A program made the translations under genes and the position numbers. From positions 15,853,032 to 15,917,031 of the forward strand of contig OW240918.1 in NCBI GenBank assembly GCA_933207985.1: a stretch of DNA of 64,000 nucleotides, written 5' to 3'. Under the pieces are notes generated by a model that made no database searches, was not told the origin of the DNA, and saw only the letters and a list, made by a program, of their open reading frames with translations. Positions within the stretch are counted from its first letter, which is position 1, and the number at the start of each line of letters is the position of its first letter. Of the stretch, positions 55,783 to 64,000 are shown piece by piece. This stretch comes from Pelobates cultripes (taxonomy: Eukaryota; Chordata; Amphibia; Anura; Pelobatidae).

Positions 55783-58700
55783 CTGAAAGCAGCAGGATAC
55801 ATTGGTTAGTCTACAAAGAACAAACTAATAAATGGAGACAAGTCTAAACCGTTTATTCACTACACAGCGAGATACAAATGAAATTGCAAGAAATAGACTA
55901 AAACAGACAAGCTGGATACAGGAAGTAAATTTGAGATTTAATTTACATCTCAAGTTATCTCTGCCTAATTTTTACAATTCCGTTTTTAATCACAATTCAT
56001 TACAAAAAAAAAACCTTGAAACTCTGCCGTCTCAACCAGTGAGTGGAGCCAAATTCGTCTAATCTGCTAAATTTATGGCAAAGATGCTGAAACAAAGTCT
56101 CTCAGATCCCTCCGAGGTAACGGATTCTGAAAATAAGTCTATATAGATGCATGACGTTAACGTGTACATTAATACGTACTCAAACACAACTTGGACAAGA
56201 CTCTACGACAGATGTTATCACGGGGGGCGGGGCCAGACCGCCATGCTGTGTGGTCGCATGAAAAGGTGGCTCCTGCTGTTTTTCAATTATACAGCATATT
56301 AAAGTGGCAAATTTACCTCTCTGGCTCCTATAAACTGCAGTGCATGGAGTAAAGCTGTGCTGGTGCCTAAACGGAGCTCATAAATTGCCTCCCGATCCCT
56401 GGGAGAGAGATCCTCGGTCCCCAAGGCTGAGGTCTCCTCTGGCGGTAAATAGGGTGGATGGCCGCCACCCTGCTATCCTGCCCAATTACTGCAGGTCGGA
56501 TCCTCTGTGCCACGTGATATTCATCCCGATCCTCCCCTCACCCCCCTTTTGGACTGGGAAGATCATCTCGGTCCTCACCTTTGGGGGCCCTTACTGCTAC
56601 CGATAACCCTCGACTTTTGGGTGCTGGAGGAATCCACACCTAAAATGGCGGATGCTGCACGTCTGGCTGACAACGGAGAGCAAGCTGATTTTATTTCGAA
56701 GGTCGACAAGATCTTTGCGGACTTCTGGGACAACCTGACCTGCCACCTGAACAGAAGCGAGAAAGCCGCCTACCCAGGGACTTACCGTCCGGAATCCACT
56801 TTGCGCCAGTAGCTCCGGTTCTGCGGACGAAATGGAAGTGTCGGAGGCATATCGAGTTGGCTACCACAGCACAAGACCAATGTCAGAGTCCACATACTAC
56901 GTATGCACGGGAGGCTGAAACACCGCAAGAATCATTGCAGCTCTCAGACCTCTATTGCCACGCCATCTGGAGGTCACCTGGCCATTATTGGGCCTAAAAC
57001 ATCTGCAAGTTGGCAGACCAAAGTGGGACAATACTATACCACTGAGGGCATAGGCTGAATAATGCTGGCACCATGTAGTTCACTTCTAACATGGAGCAAT
57101 GCTTCTGTTTCTCTATTTTAGTTTTTTGTCTCACTTTATGTATCTTAGGTTCATGCTAGGCTCTCATGTTAGCCTCCTATTTGCCAACAATTGATCCCAA
57201 TATGGGCACTTAATAATGCCTCAGCACAAGGCCTCCCTGGGTGAAACATGTCTCTGACCACTCTTGTCCCAGTTCCCAGCTTTTTGCTACTCTCAGGAGC
57301 TTATACATAGAGGCGTTGGCATTTGTCCTAACTTTACATATATATGTAAAGTTAGGACAAATATATATACCTAACTCCTCCGTTAGCATCAACTAAGCGC
57401 TATAGGCTTCATGATCTTTACCTCGTGCTAATGGGAATGCTACTCTGTTGGTTTAACTTACCAAATGAGACAATGCTAAGCACTATACACTAATTATCAC
57501 TATCTATATTGCTTGTGACCTACTGTTTGGATGTATTTTATTCTTTCACAAGCCTCTACCACAGGCCATATGGAGATATGTTTTCTTAGCAAGTTTATTA
57601 GCCTGCCATTATAATTCTAAAAATTGTGCATGTTCGCTCTCAATGCCTTATCACAAGTAAGCTTTGTATTATTACTTTTTTGTTGTGGCATGACATAACT
57701 GTTTGTAAACCTCTGCACAGCAAAGATTTAAAAAAAAAAAAAAATCCCTAAACTACATTACCCATGACACAATGGCAAACTCCCTCTTTTCCTCCTGAGT
57801 GAGGTTGGTTTGTTTGTTTTTAAGACGTACTGCTTTAAAAGATACAATATTTCAGCATAATATAAATTCTGTTTATGGAATCACAGGAATATGATAACTA
57901 ATAAGACAGTAGTTTACATCAATCAAATGAAACTGATGATTCTACAGATCACTGGCAAACAGCATGCATCTCAACAGTTACTCAATTTACTAATATAATT
58001 GATCGCCACACACAGTATGCTTATAGATAGAGGAACTGCAACTCCCAGAACCTCCAGCTGTGTGTACTCTTGGAATAGTAAGGAGCGCTATATTAGAGAT
58101 GTAAAATAAATTTAAAAAAAATAAATAAAAACAACTAATACCCGTACGAAAAAGGTTGCATAACTTCTCCCTGTGACGGTGTGGGCATGCCATTGCAGCA
58201 TGTTTGGTGAAATAGACTTTGTGACCTCACTCCCCCATAGCCCACGTAAAGGGAATCGTTTGATATTGGGTTTGGAATGTCCCTTTAATCTGTTTGTGGA
58301 CACTTGCCTTCCCACTTACAGATCACATCTAGAAACCGAAACTTGCTCCCAGTAATAGCCTCTTCCAAGCATCTAAATACATTACTCAGCAGTTATCTTG
58401 TACCACAGGCTGCTACTAATTGGAGAAATTGCCTAATTAGAAATATAGGGCTTCCAGAAACAAGAGCAAGAAGATAACAAATAATTCCCATTAAATCTGT
58501 CAAGAAAGGTTTTGAAAAAAAGACTAGAATGGGATAATTACTTGTACTAAAGGACTTTATCGTGTAATCCTGATCGGGCTGAAACAAAAGACACCATAGA
58601 ATGTCTTAAAAACATTGATTTTAAAAGCACAAAAATAGACCAAGAACTGAGGCATGTCTCGGGATTAACTCAAGTCTGTTTTCACTTTCTGATGCGAAAA

Positions 58701-61700
58701 AAGACACATGTACCTGAATGTCTGTGGGTGTCGTAATTGTAATTATTTCTGGCCGAGATAAGCCAATAATTACAAGCTGTGAGATTCAATGTTAAATAAA
58801 TGTGATGGTGTAACTAAAACCAATGTACATAAATATATATCGGCTGGTTAGATCTGCCAACTCAGATCCTCATAGATTGTAAGCTCGTTTGAACAGGGTT
58901 TTCTTTATAACCCCTTTCTATAATTGTAACACACTTTGGAATATGTTGGCGACATAGAATTTATAATAAATTAAGTAATATGAGACACATTAACCCCAAA
59001 TTGTGAAGAAATGAAAAAGGCGTTGGAATATTTAGGCTAAAATAACTTATCTAGTGCAGCTATTTTTTTCCAGCGTAGTTACTTTGTCCTAAAATATCCA
59101 ATTCCCGTATCCTTTCTTTACCTTTCCCAGTTAAGTGAATAAACTCTTTTGTGCTAAAATGTAACGCTATTAGTACATATCAACAGAACCAATTAATGGG
59201 ACACAATTTGCAAGATCTGACCCCGCTCCCATTTGTTAATGCATAAAACAGATCAATAATAAAAGGAGGGAAAAAAAATTAAATTTCTAAAGCTGCAGAA
59301 CAAAAACACTGAATAATGAACGAAAATGTTTTACGTTTACTGTATTAACTTGAATACAGGGGAGATTTATCAGCTATTTTAGGCACGAAGAGTTAAATGA
59401 GGAGAGATATTCTATTAGTTTCCACGGTGATTGCGCCTTATTTAGTGCCTATTATTGCCTTGATAAATCTCCTCCATAGTCTTGTTAAATCAAATCTGTT
59501 ATGCAGAGGGAACTATATTTTATAGTATATAAATATAGAACGCTTGGGCATTGGTTTTGAGGGAAGAATATGAAATAAGCAAAGAACACAGACTTTTCTT
59601 TTTCCGAAAAAATTGAGTAATTTCAGCAGTGATTAGCTTTATTTTTCCAAATACACCGAACGGCCCCAACATTTTCCAAATACACAGATCGGCCACAATA
59701 TTAAAACCATGGACAGTTGATGTGAATAATATGGATTATGTCGTTACAATGGCACCTGCCAAGGGGTGGGATATATTAGGCAGCAAATGAACAGTCAGTT
59801 CTTAAATTTCATGTGTTGGAAGCAGGAAAAATGGGCAAGCGAAAAGGCCTGAGTGACTTTGATGTGGGCCGAATAATGATGGCTGGACTGGGTAAGAGCA
59901 TCTCCAACACAGCAAGTCTTGTGGGGTGTTTGCAGTATGAAGTGGGTAATACCTACCAAAAGAGGTGCAAGAAGGACAACTGGTGAACCGGCATCCAAGG
60001 CTCGTTGATGCACGTGGGAAGGGAAGGGAAGGGAAGGCTAGCCCGTCTGGTCACACAGAATAGCTACTGAAGCTCATTGCTGAAAAACCTAATGCTGGCC
60101 ATGATAGAAAAGTGCCAGAACACCCATTGCATTGCAGTTTGGGGTGCATGGGGCTGCATAGCTGCAGACCAGTCAGAGAGCCCATGATGACCCTTGTCAT
60201 TAGAACTGGTCCATGGAGCAATGGAAGAAGGTCGCCTGGTCTGACTAATTACGTTTTCTTTTACATCAGGTAAATGGCTGGATGTGTGTGCATTGTTTAC
60301 CTGGGGAAAAGAATGCAGCAGAACGCATGTGAAGAAGACAGGCAGGTGAAAGTAGGGTTATACTCTGGGAAACGTTCTGCCGGTAAACTTTGAATCCTGG
60401 AATTTATGAAGATGTTACTTTGGAATGTGCCACCCACCTGGAGATTGCTGAGGACCACATATACCCCTTCATGGCAATGGTGTTCCCTGATTGCAGTGAA
60501 TTATTTCAGAGAGTTAATGCACTCTGCTACACTGTAAAAATTGTTCAGGAGTTGTTTGAGGTACATAAAGTGTTTAAGGTGATGCCTTGGTCTTCAAATT
60601 CCCCAGATCCCAATCCGATTGAGCGTCTATGGGATGTGCTGGCACAACAAACCCGATCCATGGAGGCCCCACCTCGCAACTTGCAGGACTTAAATGATCT
60701 AGGAAGTGTTTAAAAACACTAACAAGGCTCTTCACTAAAGTGAGGATTCCGCGTGAATTGCAAATTTAAGGCCAGAGTATCTGAACTGGTTTAGTTATAA
60801 CTCTGCAATACGAGAACGTAACGTGACCATCTGCATTATTGTAACATATTCATTATGTAAGTTGGGTTCATTTTACACACATACAAAGATCCTGGTGCCA
60901 TGTCTGTTCTATAAACAATAAATATAATTTTTTCTTATTTCTGTGTGTTATGCAACAATTTAGTGGTTTCTAAGCTTCACAGTATTTGCCCAATTGCATG
61001 ATGTCACATACGGCCATGTGTAGAATTGCAAGGATTGTGTGTACACACACACACTTAAAAAATTTTTTTGTACAAATCTGGTGGCTATCGGCTACAATTA
61101 GTAAGAGTTTATCCTATGCATTGTCTTCTACCCTAACTGAAAGCAGTTAAGATCAGTATTTAGTTAATTCAAAAAAGACCTACCTCTTTATGACAGACAG
61201 TACATAATGTCTGAAGGTTATCCAAAGAGCATTGCCCTCCTCCACCGTACACCGGCCTGATATGGTCCACTTGCCAAAACTGTCCTTCAGTTGGGTTTTT
61301 TAACAGTTCATTTAGCTGTGAGAAGAAATCAGAAACATTTAGCGGCTGAAACGCTTTATATGAAGAGTTGGTTCTTAAGCCACTTCTATCCTGGTCTCTT
61401 TCCTGTATGACTGACACACACGTCTGCTCTATGTTTGTCCTTGGTTAATATTAAAATGATCTCTCAGCGAACTCTAAACTGAATTAAATGGGCAATATTT
61501 CCCACGCAGGCACAAATTATCCCAGAGGAAAAGGAAAAACAGATTGTGTTCAACAGTGAATTAAATCAATAAAATATTTACATCTATACACATTAAAACA
61601 GCCAAACTGTTAACATGTGAAAATGACAAAATAATTGTTTTTTTTTAAATAAGGTATAATAAAAAAATAAGTAATAGTGTCATAACAAAAGGATTTACTG

Positions 61701-62836
61701 AAATAATCATTCTCCAGTGCAATGACCTGAGCCATTAACTAACGCACTGAACAATTGGTTTGATGTATTATTTTTATTTAACAATCCCAAAAAGCAAGTA
61801 ACATTGTATTTGAAGATTTTAGCAGAGGTATAGACCTCAAACAGGCTGATGGCTTAGGCTTTGTGAGAGTAAGATAAAATGTCCATACCCTACAGCGGAG
61901 AGCCACATGCAATGTTTTAAAGTATCACCAAATAAACATAAAAAGTTAGCTCTCTGGAGGGATTGAATATATCCAGCATTTTAATGGCAAAGAGCTTCGG
62001 GGTACTAGAAAATACCAATGGGAGTATGTGATCTCATCACACAAGTATGGCAGATTAAAATGTCATCAAAACACCTTATATCAGTCCTTCCTGATAGCAT
62101 TCCTGACTCATCTGAGTTTATGCAGAGATCAGAAGAGAAGTGTTTCCTTCACACATTCAGCAGATACAAATGATAAAAGAATATACTGTCTGCATGAGGG
62201 ATAAAGATCAGATTTGCTAACTCAGCCCTGAGAGAACTTTATTCAGACAACAAAGTGGTTTAAAGATAACATTTTGACACAAAACGCTACACAAAAAGAA
62301 AACCGTCTCCTAAATCTAATTGTTCTCCCCATCTCTGTACGTTTGAAGTAACAACCTTCTCATAGATTACTCTTCCCTGCTTCACTGGTCCAATCAAAAC
62401 CACCACTGGCTCCTCCTGACTTTGTCCATCTCCACGGACTAACACACCTACCTGATCTACTGGAAGTTGTGACATCCATGTATTCATTAAAAGGCTCTTC
62501 CTCTGGGCCACGGGGGCATCACGCACACTCAGGTAAAGTTCATGGGCGTTTAAACAGCACTGTTGGCATATGCCATGCTCTGTTTGAAAAACCTTAGCCC
62601 TCATGTAGCTTTGGTTGGAGCGGATAAGGAATTCATCCTGGCATTTCTGAGAGCAAAACCTTGTGTCCCAGTCTGTGGTTGGGCATAGTGTGGTGAGCTG
62701 GGCACACGGCTCTTGGCAGTGAAGACAGAGAGGATTCCCTGCGTCATCCATCGCCTGCAGGTAGCCTTTAAATTCAGAGCAATCCGCTGCCAGCTCAGGC
62801 ACAGCTTCCGAGCACTGATCTGTTCCTTGTTTCAGT
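55684..62836 (-). CDS. ZRANB3: ZRANB3, annealing helicase and HNH endonuclease (last three coding exons)
   Basis: Three exons encode the C-terminal 204 or so residues. ZRANB3 is a nuclear SNF2-type translocase recruited by PCNA to stalled forks, where it anneals RPA-coated strands, reverses forks and can cut DNA through a C-terminal HNH domain. Visible here: a Cys-rich module (CLHCQEPC, FCSQKC, GICQQC), the HNH core (VDHIRPVYGGGGQCSLDN then LCTVCHKE), the His at human position 1021 (codon 61264-61262), and a basic tail ending GSDITKFFSKV. The helicase, the NZF finger and the internal PIP box are encoded upstream, outside the window. Lengths of the last two exons equal human. The tail differs from human at the APIM motif (see findings). 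Phases agree, so it looks functional. Transcribed toward RAB3GAP1. Confidence 0.97.
56215..57745 (+). mobile_element. L1/Tx1-like retroposon, internally deleted, with poly(A) tail
   Basis: Begins with a GC-rich 5' region ('acggggggcggggccagacc'), then 'aaaATGGCGGATGCTGC' opening an ORF1-like frame (MADAARLADNGEQADFISKV...) that stops after about 55 codons, then 3'-type sequence ending in 'gatttaaaaaaaaaaaaaa' at 57728-57743. The reverse transcriptase part is missing. Confidence 0.7.
58868..58980 (+). mobile_element. 'gattgtaagctcgtttgaaca' repeat fragment
   Basis: Same family as 48180-48860 in reverse: 'gattgtaagctcgtttgaac', 'taattgtaacacactttgga', 'gacatagaatttataataaa'. Confidence 0.7.
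59640..60740 (+). pseudogene. Tc1/mariner element, dead transposase
   Basis: From 59800 the + strand reads GKRKGLSDFDVGRIMMAGLG, then breaks of frame; at 60390-60713 a 107-codon frame holds HLEIAEDHIYPFMAMVFPDC and SSNSPDPNPIERLWDVLAQQ, the block around the last catalytic acidic residue of Tc1-type transposases. An end-like 'cacagatcggccacaatatt' is at 59682, near a second 'caccgaacggccccaacatt' at 59654. Many stops; not active. Confidence 0.85.
61184..61315 (-). CDS. ZRANB3: ZRANB3 penultimate exon, HNH core
   Basis: Acceptor 'gatttcttctcacag', donor 'GAG|gtaggt' on the - strand, 44 codons in phase 0. Encodes LNELLKNPTEGQFWQVDHIR then PVYGGGGQCSLDNLQTLCTV and CHKE. The H of VDH, the N of LDN and the C..C-H of CTVCH are the HNH residues expected. 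Confidence 0.98.
61316..62451 (-). other. ZRANB3 intron before the HNH exon
   Basis: Unique AT-rich sequence; no gene or element recognised. Confidence 0.6.
62452..62836 (-). CDS. ZRANB3: ZRANB3 exon with the Cys-rich module
   Basis: Acceptor 'ctctttttgccattag', donor 'CAG|gtaggt' on the - strand; one base then 128 codons. Begins LKQGTDQCSEAVPELAADCS, has CLHCQEPCAQL, DTRFCSQKCQDEF, AKVFQTEHGICQQCCLNAHE and ends WMSQLPVDQ. The segment from WDTRFCSQKC on aligns with human ZRANB3. The frame stays open into the next intron (62451-62287) only by chance. Confidence 0.96.
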
Positions 62837-64000
62837 CTAATGGCAAAAAGAGAAAAATTAGGATACATGTAAAATAACGCTTCCCTAATTGAACCTGAGA
62901 AATAAGCACAATGTTAATAAGGTTTCAAACTGCGCACCTAATAGGTATAGTAAAATGATTTAGGGGGTAATGATTTAAGAAACCGTTTAGAGGAACCGAT
63001 AGCTTGGTGTAATTTTTGCACAAATTAACAGCTAAAAGTTAGCAAAGTTGTGTTTTTTTTCTTTCTAATTTTGACTTATATCATATGAGAAGTTGTAAAG
63101 GCACTAACTAGCACAAGATTGAAATTACAGTATACTTTGTATGCACTGCATCAGACTGGTAAGCTGCACAAGCAGGGAATTGTAGGAAGGTGTTCATGAG
63201 GGTACTAGGAAATGCTGCAGAGGTAAGTATGTTATACTTACCTCTGCTGCACATCACACCTCAGTAAAAGCGGCTACAATGATGCTCTTTTAAGGCATCA
63301 GACTTCAGACTAACCAAAAGGGAAAAGAAAAGTCCCTTCCTTTTAGTCCTCTGGAATGAGATTTATTAAAATGATATAGTTTTCATATTTTTATAAATAT
63401 ATATATATATATATATATTAATTATCATGGTAATCATTATCTAGTCACAGCAGCTTCCTAAGGTCCTCAGCTACAGAACCGATTTGGTTTCCTATTGCGT
63501 TGCAGATTAAATATATTACAGCAGACCGGAACACTGATAAAGCACTGGCCTTCACCGGGGTGAGAAAACAATTTCTCAACTACAGCTCCACTCCTTGGAC
63601 AAGGGACAGGTAAACCTAACTATACAATCTTGGAAAGTGACAGTTCCTCTTTAAAACGGCTAAAGTAGACAATATTCCTTTGTGAAGGCGGAACAGAGTA
63701 AAACATAAGGGAAAAACATACAGCATTCACTGCAAGGGCACTGCATAGAACAGAGATACCGACCTGAAACACAGTCATCGCTTAAAACACTTTACCTAAA
63801 TTAATAGAGATTACAACGACCTTAAAATATCTTAAAACTCCCTTACTTTAAATGACATGAGGCAATATAATTAGGTGTAATGCTTGTTGCGTTTTTTTTC
63901 TTTTTGTAAATACAGTATTCGCACATTCATATGATCCAAACCTAATATGACCCATTTCCCTAGTGATTAGCAGGGAGACATAAAGAAAGCGTGAACGCGA
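62837..64000 (-). other. ZRANB3 intron, window end
   Basis: No further exon seen. 63080-63660 looks like a repeat body ending 'acagttcctctttaa'; a 14-bp palindrome lies at 63217-63247 and (AT)n at 63396-63420. Confidence 0.6.

Larger units (their letters stand above)
55783..61183 (-). other. ZRANB3 intron between the last two exons
   Basis: Contains an L1-like insertion and a Tc1 relic (listed) and a fragment of the 'gattgtaagctc' repeat at 58868-58980. 57760-58860 and 58985-59640 have nothing clear, although 58277-58288 ('gaatgtccctttaat') looks like a MITE end. Confidence 0.7.

Noticed and set aside
62287..62451. Extension of the ZRANB3 exon to the end of the 193-codon ORF
   Set aside because: A donor 'CAG|gtaggt' at 62452 and the direct continuation of the human protein in the next exon show that the rest is intron.
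1..64000. tRNA, rRNA, CRISPR, endogenous retrovirus
   Set aside because: Looked for by eye on both strands; no cloverleaf, spaced repeat array, LTR pair or retroviral gene recognised. A formal search could still find a decayed one.

Overview
This is a vertebrate nuclear window, most likely from a frog (Anura). The coding content is the 3' two thirds of RAB3GAP1 on the + strand (18 constitutive coding exons plus a 21-nt cassette exon, 8.46-43.95 kb) and the last three coding exons of ZRANB3 on the - strand (62.84-55.68 kb). The two genes converge tail to tail, the same neighbours and orientation as in mammals. The amphibian assignment rests on the repeats: many TTAA-flanked MITEs with ends like TTAAAGGGACACTATAG or TTAAAGGACCACTATAG, a 'tttatatagc-accagcatattcc' dispersed repeat, and decayed CR1/L2-like, L1/Tx1-like and Tc1-like elements. 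The species cannot be told from this.

Layout. 1-8.46 kb: intron or flank of RAB3GAP1 with an L1-like relic, one orphan antisense coding exon resembling BIVM (3.82-3.94 kb), a MITE and a 37/38-bp minisatellite. 8.46-23.6 kb: eleven RAB3GAP1 exons separated by introns that hold five further minisatellite tracts (41, 26, 30, 29 bp and a G-rich one of about 30 bp). 23.6-33.1 kb: one 9.5-kb intron with a large inverted-repeat structure (27.9-30.05 kb) and a hAT MITE. 33.1-43.95 kb: the last seven constitutive exons, with a LINE fragment against exon 14, a 2.1-kb hairpin-rich TTAA element, and the cassette exon. 44-55.5 kb: 3' UTR and intergenic DNA full of MITEs. 55.5-64 kb: ZRANB3 3' end with an L1-like insertion and a Tc1 relic in its introns.

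Functionally, RAB3GAP1 is the catalytic subunit of Rab3GAP (with RAB3GAP2), acting on RAB3 GTPases and as a RAB18 exchange factor. ZRANB3 is a PCNA-recruited fork-remodelling translocase and nuclease. They share no pathway; their adjacency is ancestral synteny. All exon frames and splice phases read here are intact, so both genes look functional. Neither promoter is in the window. No tRNA, rRNA, CRISPR or viral gene was recognised.

The points most worth a second look are the BIVM-like antisense exon, a C-terminal PCNA-binding motif of ZRANB3 that has lost the APIM consensus and looks PIP-box-like, a MITE family carrying a consensus 5' splice site, and nested hairpin and foldback structures.
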